Positions 51,410 to 61,600 of a stretch of DNA of 64,000 bases are shown one piece after another (position 1 is the stretch's first letter; each line of letters opens with the position of its first letter). A program made the translations under genes and the position numbers. The notes below the pieces were generated by a model that saw only the letters and a program-made list of their open reading frames with translations, was not told the DNA's origin and searched no databases. The stretch is taken from assembly GCA_031179305.1 (NCBI GenBank), contig JAPSHX010000003.1:1-64000 (forward strand), read 5' to 3'. Source of the stretch: Paenarthrobacter sp. (GTDB lineage: Bacteria > Actinomycetota > Actinomycetes > Actinomycetales > Micrococcaceae).

Positions 51410-53392
51410 CTACTGGGCGAACTTCAGTCCGCCCCAGCCGATACCTATGGTCACGGGCGTAGTAAGCCGCCCGGTGTTGAGATCCCAATATTCAACAACT
51501 CCGTTGCGGTCCAGTCCGGCGACACCCGTCGAGTCGGGACCCGTTACGCCGCGCAGTGCCCGCAACCCCGTGTAATCGGTCCATTCCGCGCCCACCACCG
51601 GACGGGATTCCTGCTTGGGTGTGCCCAGCCCGCTGCCTCGGTACAGCCGGAGGGTACCGTTTGCCTCGGTAGTGAGCAGGTCCTGGAATCCGTCGGCGTT
51701 GTAATCCACCATGCTTAGCCTGATCGCTGGGAAGCCCGTTCCGATCGGGGCCTGGGCACGAATGTAGGCAAGGCCCGCGTTCTTATAGAGATACAGGTTT
51801 CCGCCTGAGTCCATGGCAACGATCTGCGGAAGCCGGTTGTTGGCGCACCAAGTGCCCACGGTGATGTTCAGCGTCCCCCATCCTTGGCCCAGCCTAATAG
51901 GATCCTTAAACCCACCGGCCTGAAGTCCGGGGTACACCAGAAGGGCTCCGTCGAGCCTTTGAGAGACCAGATCAAACACGCCGTCGCGGTCCCAGTCCGT
52001 GATGAGGAGGTCTTTGAGCCCGGTGAAGCCGACGCCGATTCTCTTGCCGCCGCCGTACCTGCCGCCACCCCACGATGGGTAGGCAACCACCGTACCGTCG
52101 CTTGCAATTGATACGAGGTCGGCTGCGCTGCTTATCGATGCCGCGCTCAAGTTAAGGGTGGGTGGTTGGTGTTTGCTGCCCGGTTCGCAGACAGCCACAG
52201 GGTCTGTTGGAGGCGGGACCGAACCGCCCGGGCTCGTGGTGGTGCCTGCCGGCAAAGACGTGTAGCCAAAGAAATTCACCACGCCCCACAGCGTGTAGCG
52301 GTTGGGGGTGGTCTGCCAGTTGCCGTCCGTGTACGTGATACCGATACCCATGACGTTGAATCTGGGATCACGCAGAAGGGCGTCGTGACCCGGAGAACCC
52401 TTCCACCACTCCACAAGCTGTGCTGCGTCACGGTCCCAACGGACAGCGATGACTTCACCAGCCCCGTTGTTGGGGTTGAGCGCCCGAGGATCAGTCCAGA
52501 AGTTGGCACGGTGCTGGATCACCTCACGCGTGGCAATGTTGTTGGACCAGTCCTGAGCCAGGCTGGCCACAGTTGCGTGATACTTCACCGGGGCAAGGCG
52601 GAGCGATGCGCGGTAACTGTTGATCGCGTTGAACACCGTCAGGATCGCAGCTGTGTTGCTATCAGGGAGGAGTGCCAAGGCGCCGTTTTCCGGATCCACG
52701 TTGCCGCTCGGGCTCTTTCCCGGGAAGGGGGTCGGTGTAGGGGTTGGAGACGCTTCCGGCGTTGTGGCCGGAGAGGGTAGGGCGGTTTCGAGTGTTGGGG
52801 TAGGGGACGAGGTTCCTGTAGGTGCAGGCGTCCCTATTGGTGGAGATGTTTCGCTAGGGGAAACCGAATCAGTTGGTGCCGGCGTCTCCTTCGGCGACGC
52901 AGAAGGATCAGGTCCGGCGGCCTGTGCGGATGGTGGTGGTTCGGCTGGAACAGTACCAACGGTCTCTTGTGGAGACGGCTCCGCGACGGTTGGCTCGGTG
53001 GCACCGGGATCCGAGGGGCCATCAGGCCCCCACGAGGGCCCGATGTTCGGGACGGGTGGTGGAGTTTCAAACACCGGATCTATAGCAACGGGGCCAGTGT
53101 CCGAGCCGCTGCCAGTGCCGGCGCTTGGCATCGGCTCCGGCGTCACTGGTTCCGGCGAGGGCACAGTGGTGGGGTCCGAGGCGCTGCCAGTCCCCGGAAG
53201 GGCCGCTGAAGGTGCGGGGTCCGCCGTCGTGGTTTCCTTCGGTGCTGTCATCCCTGAAGGGACGCCGGCCGACGGGGTGACGGCGGGCCCTGGGACCGTC
53301 TGCGTGGACGGGAGAATTTGGCTGGAGGCGGCCACCCCGAGAGCCAGTACACCAGCCAGCACAATAGCGGCAGGCGCAGCCATTTTTCTCAC
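51410..53392 (-). CDS. Secreted CAP-domain protein with long Pro/Thr/Ser linker and five C-terminal propeller-like repeats
   Basis: The 660-residue product starts with a signal peptide ([20 protein letters not shown]). I chose the GTG at 53392 (GGGG upstream); an ATG at 53383 is the alternative. Residues about 31-230 are a low-complexity Pro/Ser/Thr linker, a likely cell-wall-spanning or glycosylated spacer. Residues about 248-377 are a CAP/SCP domain ([51 protein letters not shown]). Residues about 422-660 are five repeats with the same lengths and ends (GGLKFAQ) as in the VanY protein at 49.1 kb. The role is probably at the cell surface; the CAP activity is unknown. Confidence 0.9.
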   Translation of the reverse strand: MRKMAAPAAIVLAGVLALGVAASSQILPSTQTVPGPAVTPSAGVPSGMTAPKETTTADPAPSAALPGTGSASDPTTVPSPEPVTPEPMPSAGTGSGSDTGPVAIDPVFETPPPVPNIGPSWGPDGPSDPGATEPTVAEPSPQETVGTVPAEPPPSAQAAGPDPSASPKETPAPTDSVSPSETSPPIGTPAPTGTSSPTPTLETALPSPATTPEASPTPTPTPFPGKSPSGNVDPENGALALLPDSNTAAILTVFNAINSYRASLRLAPVKYHATVASLAQDWSNNIATREVIQHRANFWTDPRALNPNNGAGEVIAVRWDRDAAQLVEWWKGSPGHDALLRDPRFNVMGIGITYTDGNWQTTPNRYTLWGVVNFFGYTSLPAGTTTSPGGSVPPPTDPVAVCEPGSKHQPPTLNLSAASISSAADLVSIASDGTVVAYPSWGGGRYGGGKRIGVGFTGLKDLLITDWDRDGVFDLVSQRLDGALLVYPGLQAGGFKDPIRLGQGWGTLNITVGTWCANNRLPQIVAMDSGGNLYLYKNAGLAYIRAQAPIGTGFPAIRLSMVDYNADGFQDLLTTEANGTLRLYRGSGLGTPKQESRPVVGAEWTDYTGLRALRGVTGPDSTGVAGLDRNGVVEYWDLNTGRLTTPVTIGIGWGGLKFAQ

Positions 53393-53501
53393 AATTACCC
53401 CGCGAATGCTCGTTGCCCCCAAGTACGGGCGCGGTTCTACATGTCCGGGAACTATAGTCCCATGGGGCGGCGTGGACAATGCATGGGGTATTTTTGATGC
53501 T

Positions 53502-54077
53502 GTGCTGATCTCTGACCGCGATATTCGTGCCGAAATAGACTCCCAACGGATTGTTCTTGAACCGTACGACCCCGCGATGGTTCAGCCGTCTTCCGTGGAC
53601 GTCCGGATTGACCGGTTTTTCCGGCTCTTTGACAACCATAAATATGCCCACATCGACCCCGCCGAGGAACAGCCTGAACTGACCCGGCTGGTGGAAGTGG
53701 AAGGCGACGAGCCCTTCATCCTCCACCCCGGGGAATTCGTACTCGGCTCGACGTACGAAACTGTCAGCCTGGCCGACGATATCGCTGCGCGTCTTGAAGG
53801 GAAGTCATCCCTTGGGCGCCTCGGGCTGCTGACGCACTCCACTGCCGGCTTCATCGACCCCGGTTTCTCAGGTCACGTGACCCTGGAGCTCTCCAATGTG
53901 GCGACTCTGCCCATCAAGCTGTGGCCCGGCATGAAAATTGGGCAGCTGTGCTTCTTCCGGCTGACGTCCTCGGCCGAGCACCCCTACGGTTCCGGCGAAT
54001 ACGGCAACCGCTACCAAGGCCAGCGGGGACCCACCGCGAGTCGAAGCCACCAGAACTTCCACCGGACGTCCATCTAG
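53502..54077 (+). CDS. dcd: dCTP deaminase (probably bifunctional dCTP deaminase/dUTPase)
   Basis: The 191-residue product closely follows the actinobacterial Dcd pattern: [11 protein letters not shown] at the start, [15 protein letters not shown] (about 79-93), the core [20 protein letters not shown] (about 103-122) with the catalytic Glu, and a Gly-rich [18 protein letters not shown] tail. It converts dCTP to dUTP, and in the mycobacterial-type form onward to dUMP. The GTG at 53502 is the usual start. The same frame extends far upstream as a shadow of the Pro-rich linker of the CAP gene. It is divergent from the CAP gene. Confidence 0.94.
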
Positions 54078-54090
54078 GTTCTCTGCGGGC

Positions 54091-54158
54091 CTTGGCGCCG
54101 AGGGGTTAGCTCTCGGCACTTTGGCTTGGCGCCGAGGGGTTAGCTCTCGGCACTTTGG
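54091..54158. repeat. 34-bp tandem duplication downstream of dcd
   Basis: Two identical 34-base units lie head to tail. Each begins CTTGGCGCCGAGGGG and ends TCTCGGCACTTTGG. Each unit contains its own small inverted repeat, GCCGAG with CTCGGC. Confidence 0.95.
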
Positions 54159-54192
54159 CGGGCTCTTTCGGTCGAGATCCCGCCCCTCGGCG
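54130..54192. repeat. CGCCGAGGGG inverted repeat, left element
   Basis: CGCCGAGGGG (54130-54139) faces CCCCTCGGCG (54183-54192). It follows dcd and precedes the DUF559-type gene. A related element lies at the other end of that gene. It could terminate the dcd transcript. Confidence 0.8.
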
Positions 54193-54269
54193 AGTGCTTC
54201 CGGTGACCACTAGTCCTCCACACTGTGGGTAACCTCATAGGCCTCCCTCCAACGTGCCAACAATGGCTG

Positions 54270-55226
54270 ATGAGGATCACGCCGCCGCTGCCCATGGAGC
54301 TCCAAGCCCGTTCATTTACGCTCGCCGAGCAGCGCGCGGCCGGCCTTCCGGACCACCGCGCCTGGAACAGCGACCTCCGGGTTGCGAGTAGGGGAATCCG
54401 GGTTCCGTGGGGTCGGGAGCAGGATCTTGCCCACACAGCCAGGCTCCTTACGGGCATCAGTGACGGGGCTGTCTGCTGCCGTGAAACCGCGGCGATGCTG
54501 TGGGGATGCCCTTTGCCGTGGGATGCGCAGCACGACTTTCTGGTGCACCTGACCCGGACGGATGGCACGTTCAGGCCTCAGCGGAGGGGAGTCCGGGGCC
54601 ACAGAATGACCTTGGCCGATTCTGACCTCAGCTCCATAGGCGGCATTCCCGTCACCACTCCCGCCCGCACCTGGCTTGACCTCGCGGCAGTACTGCCCTT
54701 TGAAGACTTGGTCGCAGCCGCCGACCATTTCATCTGTAGCCAAACAAGGAGCTTCGGGCACAACAGGATCCCCCTCTGCTCGGCGGTCGATTTGAAGGCC
54801 CAAGTGGAACGGCATGCCGGCGCGCGTGGCATCCGTAAGGCGCGTGCCGCGCTGGATGTCGCGCGGGTAGGGGCCGACTCCGTGCCGGAGACCAAGCTGC
54901 GGCTGGCCGCGGGGCGGGCTTTCCTGCCGGAACCAGTGCTCAGCTACGTGGTGTGCGATCCCTTTGGCCGCGAACTGGCGTGGCCGGACCTCGCCTTTCC
55001 GGATTTCAAAGTGGCGGTCAATTACGACGGCGGACATCACCTTAGTGCCGCCCAGAAGGAATCCGACATCCGACGCGAGGCGTTGCTCGCAGCGAATGGC
55101 TGGATCTCGGTGGTAGTCACGGTCGAGCACGTCCGGGAATGGGGCTACGACGGAGTGGTTCGCCGAATCCGGGAGGCCCTCATCCGTGGTGGATGGTCGC
55201 CGAGGGGTTATCTCGCGGGGGTTTGA
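54270..55226 (+). CDS. DUF559-type nuclease-like protein with N-terminal AbiEi-like region
   Basis: The product of about 318 residues has an N-terminal region like the AbiEi/type IV antitoxin DNA-binding and following segments (CCRETAAMLWGCPLPWD, VTTPARTWLDLAAVLPFED) and a C-terminal DUF559, Vsr-like PD-(D/E)XK domain. In that domain, ETKLR, WPDLAFPD and VAVNYDGGHH are present (about 210-275). The usual Glu of the (V/I)EYDG motif is Asn here, so nuclease activity is doubtful. Start choice is uncertain (GTG 54225, ATG 54270 or ATG 54294; none with a good RBS). The last codons (SPRGYLAGV) lie in the right flanking repeat. It has no toxin partner next door. Confidence 0.75.
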   Translation: MRITPPLPMELQARSFTLAEQRAAGLPDHRAWNSDLRVASRGIRVPWGREQDLAHTARLLTGISDGAVCCRETAAMLWGCPLPWDAQHDFLVHLTRTDGTFRPQRRGVRGHRMTLADSDLSSIGGIPVTTPARTWLDLAAVLPFEDLVAAADHFICSQTRSFGHNRIPLCSAVDLKAQVERHAGARGIRKARAALDVARVGADSVPETKLRLAAGRAFLPEPVLSYVVCDPFGRELAWPDLAFPDFKVAVNYDGGHHLSAAQKESDIRREALLAANGWISVVVTVEHVREWGYDGVVRRIREALIRGGWSPRGYLAGV

Positions 55227-55292
55227 GGAGTTTTTTCGGTTGAGATGTCGCCCCTCGGGGAGGGTGGTGGGTTGAGATGTCGCCCCTCGCGA
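55198..55292. repeat. CGCCGAGGGG inverted repeat, right element, with partial copy
   Basis: CGCCGAGGGG (55198-55207) faces CCCCTCGGGG (55251-55260), and ATCTC faces GAGAT inside. A second copy of GTTGAGATGTCGCCCCTCG follows at 55271. The element covers the last codons of the DUF559 gene and the 69-bp gap before the antiporter stop. Confidence 0.8.
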
Positions 55293-55295
55293 AGA

Positions 55296-56495
55296 CTAGG
55301 CCGGGGTTGGTTCCGGTGTCCGGGGCGGGGCGCCCGGAGTTTTCCTCAAGGTCTTGACCACGGGCTCCACAAAGCGGGCAGCCAGCGGGCCAAGGATTGC
55401 CATGATGAGGACATAGGCCGTGGCGAGTGCGGCGAGTTCGCCCGGGACGGCGCCGGAAGCAACGGCCAGACCCGCAATGACGATGGAGAATTCCCCGCGG
55501 GCAATCAGCGCAGCCCCCGCGCGGAAACGGCCGGGCATGGCAATGCCAACCCGCTTGGCAGCCCAGAATCCTGTGAGCATTTTGGTCGCTGCGGTGATGA
55601 CGGCCAGCACAAGGGCCCAGCCAAGGACGGGCGGAATGGACGTCGGATCGGTGTTGAGCCCGAAGGCCACGAAGAAGATCGCTGCGAACAGATCCCGCAA
55701 CGGTTCGAGGATTCTGGTGGCGTTGTGCGCTGTGGCACCGGAGATGGCAATGCCAAGCATGAAGGCGCCCACGGCGGCGGAAACCTGGAGTGCGGATGCG
55801 ATGCCGGCCACCAAAAGTGCGAGACCGAGCACGTTCAGCAGGAACACCTCGGAGTTTTCGCTGTGCACTGCTTGCGAGACCTTATGGCCATGCTTGAGGG
55901 CGATGACCAGCACAACGGTTACCACGGCAAGGGCAATTCCCACCGTCTGCAGTCCGCCCCAAAATCCTACGCCGGCCAGGATCGCCGTCAGGATCGGGAG
56001 GTAAATGGCCATTGCGAGGTCTTCAAAAACAAGGATTGACAGCACCACGGGAGTTTCGCGATTACCGATCCGGCCGAGGTCCGTGATCACCTTGGCAGCG
56101 ATTCCGGATGACGAAATATAGGTGACGCCACCCATGACGATGGCGCCTACAAATCCCCAACCCAGAAGCACGGCGAGGCCCGCGCCTGGAAGGAAATTGA
56201 GGAAAAAATCCATCACGCCGGCCTGCCATGATCGCCGGAGCCCAGTGACGAGTTCCGACGCCGTATATTCCAAGCCGAGCATAAGTAGCAGGAGGATGAC
56301 GCCGATTTCGCCGGAAAGATGGGCGAATTCGTGCATGCCGTCAAGCTTGACGAACCCGCCGGCTCCGAAAGCCAAGCCACCCACCAAGTAGAGCGGGATG
56401 GGAGACATGCCTATTCGGCCCGCTAATCGAGCAAGGAGACCGAGGCAGAAGACGACGGCCCCCAGTTCGACGAGGGCTAGTGCGAGCGGATCCAT
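55296..56495 (-). CDS. CPA2-family cation:proton antiporter (KefB/KhtU-like membrane subunit)
   Basis: The 399-residue product is a hydrophobic Na+(K+)/H+ exchanger with 11-13 helices. Family features are GEIGVILLLLMLGLEY (about 62-77), LVFEDLAMAIYLP (about 153-165; the likely cation-binding Asp) and FFVAFGLNTDP. It lacks a C-terminal TrkA-N domain, having only a Pro-rich tail; the regulatory TrkA-C part is a separate upstream gene, 5 bases away. This pairing matches KhtT/KhtU and AmhT-like K+ efflux systems. It probably exports K+ in exchange for protons. Confidence 0.92.
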   Translation of the reverse strand: MDPLALALVELGAVVFCLGLLARLAGRIGMSPIPLYLVGGLAFGAGGFVKLDGMHEFAHLSGEIGVILLLLMLGLEYTASELVTGLRRSWQAGVMDFFLNFLPGAGLAVLLGWGFVGAIVMGGVTYISSSGIAAKVITDLGRIGNRETPVVLSILVFEDLAMAIYLPILTAILAGVGFWGGLQTVGIALAVVTVVLVIALKHGHKVSQAVHSENSEVFLLNVLGLALLVAGIASALQVSAAVGAFMLGIAISGATAHNATRILEPLRDLFAAIFFVAFGLNTDPTSIPPVLGWALVLAVITAATKMLTGFWAAKRVGIAMPGRFRAGAALIARGEFSIVIAGLAVASGAVPGELAALATAYVLIMAILGPLAARFVEPVVKTLRKTPGAPPRTPEPTPA

Positions 56496-56500
56496 TCCGG

Positions 56501-56983
56501 TCAGCCGTTGCGGAGGATGTCGGCTGCCGAGTCAAGTCCTTCCTGCGTGCCGACCGCTACGAGCAGATCACCGGTGTGAAGTACGACGTCGGGTGCCGGC
56601 GAGGGGACAACCTCACCTTCGCGCATGATCGCCACGATGGAAACACCACTCCGGGTTCGGATCTGCGCCTTGCCCATGGGCTGGTTGACGAAAGGGGAAT
56701 CAGGGGTGATGGAGAACTGGCGGGTGACGATGCCTGGTATCTCGCGATGTTCTTCGGCCAAGCGCATGGCAATGTGCTGGCCGCCCAGGAGGTTACCAAG
56801 CGTCGATGCTTCGTCCGCTGTCAGCGGGATGGAGGCTTGGCACGTGTCCGGGTCATCCCAGGTGGAGACGAATAGCTCGGTCTCACCCTCACGAAGCTCA
56901 ACCACACCGATGCGACGGCCCGATACGGTGACGAAATCCTTGCGGATCCCGAGGCCCGGGAGTTCAGTCTCATCCACGTTCAT
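56501..56983 (-). CDS. TrkA-C domain regulatory subunit of the antiporter (KhtT-like)
   Basis: The 160-residue product has an N-terminal region (LPGLGIRKDFVTVSGRRIGVVE) and a C-terminal TrkA-C domain (PFVNQPMGKAQIRTRSGVSI, then DVVLHTGDLLVAVGTQEGL, about 95-155). This matches KhtT, which gates the KhtU antiporter in response to nucleotide or pH. It is the first gene of the two-gene operon with the CPA2 subunit. I did not find a TrkA-N NAD domain. Confidence 0.9.
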   Translation of the reverse strand: MNVDETELPGLGIRKDFVTVSGRRIGVVELREGETELFVSTWDDPDTCQASIPLTADEASTLGNLLGGQHIAMRLAEEHREIPGIVTRQFSITPDSPFVNQPMGKAQIRTRSGVSIVAIMREGEVVPSPAPDVVLHTGDLLVAVGTQEGLDSAADILRNG

Positions 56984-57047
56984 AGCTACACCCTAACTCT
57001 GTTGTATGGGTCTGGTACGGCGTTCATGCTCAGCCAGTCCTATGTAG

Positions 57048-58451
57048 TTAACGCTCGGGGACCACGGCTATTTCCACCTTGGCCGGTGGCTTCACTGGCA
57101 GGATCACCAACAGGCCTGCCAGCAGGACCACCATGATTCCCAGGATGCCCCAGCGCTGGGCTTCGCCCTCTGCAACAAGCGGCGAGGCAATGGCGATACA
57201 CAGCGTGAAGAGCGTGGGGGCGAGGAAACTGACCGCCCGGCCGGTGGTGGCGTAGAGCCCGAAAAGCTCTCCGGATTCCCCATTTGGCGCGAGCCTGGCC
57301 AAATATGCGCGTGACGACGATTGGGCCGGTCCCACGAACAAGCAGAGCAGCAGGCCGAAGACCCAGAAGGTAGTGGCACCTGGCCAGTCATTTCCAAAGA
57401 AGACGTAGTCGCCGTTACCAAGCACGAGAATCGCCGTGCCTGCGACGAGGAGCCCAATCAGCGAGAGGATGATGACCGCCTTCGGTCCGATCCTGTCGTC
57501 GAGGAAACCTCCAATGACTGCACCGACGGCAGCCACGACGTTGCCGAAAATAGCGAAGAAGATGACGTCCTTGAGCTCGAAGCCGAACGTGCCGGCCGCG
57601 ATGACGCCGCCGAAAGTAAATACCGCTGCCAAGCCGTCACGGAAGATGGCGCTGGACAGCAGGAAGTAGATGGTGTGGGGGCTGGTCCGATAGATGGCTC
57701 CGATGCGGCGGAACAACAACTTGTAGGACGCAAAGAAGCCCAGCGACGCGGTGCTCTTCTTCACGGAAACTTCAGGAACAGCGAACATCACGGGAAGGGC
57801 AAAGATGAAGAACCACAATGCCGAGAAGATGGCAACGAGCCGGATGTTCAGAGAGTCCTGGGTTGAAGCGCCAAACCATTCGAAGGAGGGCTGCACGAAT
57901 AACTGCAAAACAAGGAGGAGCGCAACGATGCCGCCCAGATAGCCCATGGCCCAGCCAAAGCCGCTGACCCTGCCGATATTCCGAGGCGTGGAGATCTGGG
58001 CCAGCATGGCGTTGTAGTTCACACCGGCAAACTCAAAGAAGATGTTGCCGAGTGCTATCAGACACACGCCCAGCAGGAGGAATTCCGGCTGGGGGAAGAC
58101 GAAGAAACAGAGCGCCGTCAGGACAGCCGTTGCGGCGGTGTTGACGCCGAGCCACATCTTGCGGCGTCCACCGGCGTCAGAACGCTGGCCGGTAACGGGA
58201 GCCAGCAAGGCAATTGCGAGGCCGGCAACGGCCAAAGCGGCACCGAGGGCGGCCGATGCCGCGTCTTCCCCGCCAAAGGCATTGGACGTGAGGTAAACAG
58301 TGAAGACGAAGGTGGTCATCACCGCGTTGAAGGCCGCAGAGCCCCAGTCCCAGGATGCCCAAGCAAGGATCTGACCCTTCTTGGAAGAGACAGGTCCTGA
58401 GGCAAGCTCGGACATCGACTGGGAGGCTTCGGGAACTGCGGCCGCGTTCAT
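57048..58451 (-). CDS. MFS transporter, UMF1 (Atg22-like) family
   Basis: The 467-residue product has 12 membrane helices. The opening WASWDWGSAAFNAVMTTFVF (about 32-51) is the hallmark of the UMF1 family, which includes yeast Atg22; the loop GQRSDAGGRRKMWLG lies between helices 2 and 3. Its substrate in bacteria is unknown; export of amino acids has been suggested for the family. It stands as a single gene, and its divergent neighbour is the mrp operon. Confidence 0.9.
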   Translation of the reverse strand: MNAAAVPEASQSMSELASGPVSSKKGQILAWASWDWGSAAFNAVMTTFVFTVYLTSNAFGGEDAASAALGAALAVAGLAIALLAPVTGQRSDAGGRRKMWLGVNTAATAVLTALCFFVFPQPEFLLLGVCLIALGNIFFEFAGVNYNAMLAQISTPRNIGRVSGFGWAMGYLGGIVALLLVLQLFVQPSFEWFGASTQDSLNIRLVAIFSALWFFIFALPVMFAVPEVSVKKSTASLGFFASYKLLFRRIGAIYRTSPHTIYFLLSSAIFRDGLAAVFTFGGVIAAGTFGFELKDVIFFAIFGNVVAAVGAVIGGFLDDRIGPKAVIILSLIGLLVAGTAILVLGNGDYVFFGNDWPGATTFWVFGLLLCLFVGPAQSSSRAYLARLAPNGESGELFGLYATTGRAVSFLAPTLFTLCIAIASPLVAEGEAQRWGILGIMVVLLAGLLVILPVKPPAKVEIAVVPER

Positions 58452-58595
58452 AGCTTGAATGCTATAGCGACAGTGAAGAACGGCGGGCAGATGACAGACC
58501 GCTTTGTGGAGAACGCGGCTTTAAGCCATGCGCGCAGTCGGCTTCCCATGCCAAAAACTGTCAGTTCACCTTGATAAACTAGGTAAACCGAACCC

Positions 58596-58633
58596 AACAT
58601 ATGACCGCCTGCTCCAACTTTTGACAATATGTT
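58596..58633. promoter_or_regulatory. Inverted repeat upstream of mrpA
   Basis: AACATAT (58596-58602) is repeated in inverted form as ATATGTT (58627-58633). A TTGACA (58621-58626) lies inside but is too close to the start for a normal -35 box. It is a weak regulatory candidate in the 203-bp divergent gap. Confidence 0.3.
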
Positions 58634-58654
58634 CCTGACTTTGCGGAGAAAACA

Positions 58655-61600
58655 TTGATCACAGTTCTCGCCATCACCTTTGTAGCGGCAACTGTGGCGC
58701 CTTTCATCTTCAGCAAACTCGGCAGGAACGCCTTCTATGCTCTGGCAGCGGTCCCCGCAAGTGCCTTCGTTTGGCTGCTTTTCCAGTACAGCCCTGTATA
58801 TTCCGATGGCGGTATAGAAGAAGTCATCCCATGGATTCCCAGCCTGAAGCTGGAGCTCGCTTTCCGTATGGATCCCTTGGCATGGGTGATGTCCTTATTG
58901 ATCCTCGGAGTGGGATCCCTGGTTTTGGTCTATTGCGCCCGGTACTTCAAGAACAAGGACGCGGGCCTGGGCGGATTTGGTGCCCAACTCCTCGCTTTTG
59001 CAGGCGCCATGTTCGGTTTGGTGACCTCCGATGACCTGCTGATGCTCTTCATCTTCTGGGAACTCACCACCATCCTGTCCTACCTCCTGATCGGCTATGC
59101 CCGCACCCGTCTGGCTGCACGTCGTTCGGCGCTGCAAGCGCTTATGGTAACCACCGCGGGCGGCTTGGCCATGCTGGTGGGCCTGATCATCATGGGCCAA
59201 GCGGCCGGAACTTATCGAATATCGGTCATCCTGGACCAAGCCGGCACGCTCATGACCGGACCCATGCAGGGAGCGGTGACCGCCGCCGTCGTGCTTATTT
59301 TGGCCGGCGCGGTGACCAAATCGGCGCTTGTCCCGTTCCATTTCTGGCTTCCGGGAGCCATGGCCGCGCCCACTCCCGTGAGCGCGTACCTGCATGCTGC
59401 TGCGATGGTGAAAGCCGGCATTTACATCGTTGCCCGACTGGCGCCGGGTTTCGCCGAATCGGAGTTCTGGCTGCCCGTCGTGCTGGGGCTGGGCCTGGCC
59501 ACCATGCTGGTGGGCGGCTACCGGGCCCTTCGACAGACCGACATCAAGCTCATTCTTGCCTACGGCACCGTCAGTCAACTCGGCTTCCTCACCATGGTGG
59601 TGGGCCTGGGGACACCGGAGGCGGCCTTGGCCGGGCTCGGCTTGCTGCTGGCCCACGGTTTGTTCAAGGCTGCGCTGTTCCTGGTGGTTGGCATCATCGA
59701 CCACCAATCGGGGACACGCGATCTCCGTAAACTCTCGGGCGTCTTCCGCTCGTCGCGTGCTTTGGGAGTGGTGGCAGCAATCGCGGCCGCCTCCATGGCC
59801 GGCATTCCGCCACTGGCCGGGTACGTTGCCAAGGAATCGGTATTCGAAGCTTTCGTCCACTACGGCATCGGCGACGACGCACCGGCCTGGGGCGTCTGGC
59901 TGCTGGTGGGCCTGCTGATCGGCTCCATCCTCACCTTCGCTTACAGCGCCCGCTTTATGTGGGGAGCGTTCGCCATCAAACCCGGCGTGGAAACCACGCC
60001 GTTCAAACCCATCAAACCCGCTTTCCTGGCCGCACCGGCCATTCTGAGCTTGCTCACCGTCGCCTACGGCGTGTGGCCCGCGCCGGTGGACACCTGGGTG
60101 CAGCCGTACGCTGCGCTCTTCGCCGAGAACCCGGACGCCGTCGACGCCGGACACCTGGCTTTGTGGCACGGGTTCACTCCAGCTTTGGCCATGACCGCAA
60201 TTACTTTCGTGGCCGGTGCCTTGATGTTCTACGGCCGCAACGTGGTGTCCCGGCTTCAGAGCCTGGTTCCCGATTGGGTGGACGGCGACCGTGCCTACCA
60301 GAACACCATCGGCGCGCTGGACGACATTGCGGTTTGGGTTACAGGCCGCACGCAGCGTGGTTCGCTGTACTTCTACCTCGCGGTGATCCTCACGGTGGCG
60401 TTCGTAGTGCCAATGACGGCGCTGATTACAGCCAATAAGCCCCTGCCCGACGGAATGTATTTCATTGATCCGAACTCCCCACTACAGATCGTGGCTGGGT
60501 TAGGAATCGTAGTAGGGGCACTGGCTGCCGTCCGTGCCAACAAACGGTTCCTCGCCGTGCTGATGGTGTCGGTGACGGGCTACGGCATCGCCCTGATGTT
60601 CGCCCTGCAGGGCGCCCCGGACCTCGCGTTGACCCAGATGCTGGTGGAAACAATCGTGCTGGTGGCTTTTGTCCTGGCTATGCGCAGCTTGCCTGCTGAA
60701 CTGCGGGACCGGACGGGTGGTCGGCTACGGGTGATCCGAGTGATCATCGGTGCGGCTTTCGGCGTCACCATGATTTTCGTGGCCATCTACGCCATGGGAG
60801 CTCGGGTTGCCACTCCGGTCTCCCTTGAATTCCCTCGCTTGGCCTATGAAGGCGGCGGCGGGTTGAACGTGGTCAACGTGACCTTGGTTGATATCCGTGC
60901 CTGGGACACTTTCGGCGAGATTTCGGTCCTGGCGGTCGCCGCAACGGGCGTTGCCAGCCTGATCTTCGTCCGCAGCCGCGGTGATCGCATCAAAACCTCC
61001 TCGGCAGTGCCGGAAGGCAGCGTGGGGCGCAGCACCGGTGTGGACCGCGGCTCCCGGGACGGTGCCACTCTGGCAGTGGCGCGGAAGTTCACCGACGTTA
61101 CGCGCGATGCCTGGCTTGTGGCTGGCCGGACCCTGGCGCCCGAACGCCGCTCGATCATCTTCGAAGTGGTGACCCGGCTGATCTTCCACTCCATGATCAT
61201 CTTCTCCATTTATCTCCTCCTGGCCGGTCACAACCTGCCAGGTGGCGGTTTCGCCGGTGGCCTGACCGCCGGGCTCGCCCTCACCATCCGATACTTGGCC
61301 GGCGGCCGGTTCGAGTTGAGCGAGGCGGCAACAATCAGCGCCGGAACCCTTTTGGGGACGGGACTTGCGACGGCGGCCGCGTCCGGTTTTGTGCCGCTCT
61401 TCCTGGGCGGGCAGGTCTTCCAAAGCGCCATCATCGAGTTCTGGTTGCCGGTCTTCGGCGACGTCAAATTCGTCACGTCCACCATTTTCGATATCGGCGT
61501 CTACATTGTGGTGGTGGGGTTGGCGCTCGACGTCCTCCGCAGCCTCGGCGCCGAAATCGACGAGCACTTTGAGGGCAAAGGCGTACCGATCGCTGAAGAA

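Noticed and set aside
52620..53501. Long plus-strand extension in frame with dcd, Gly/Val-rich
   Set aside because: It is the antisense of the Pro/Thr/Ser-rich linker of the CAP protein. Dcd starts at the GTG at 53502.
58895..60169. 424-codon minus-strand frame inside mrpA
   Set aside because: It is rich in His, Gln and Gly with no domain pattern and lies wholly antisense to a well-supported gene.
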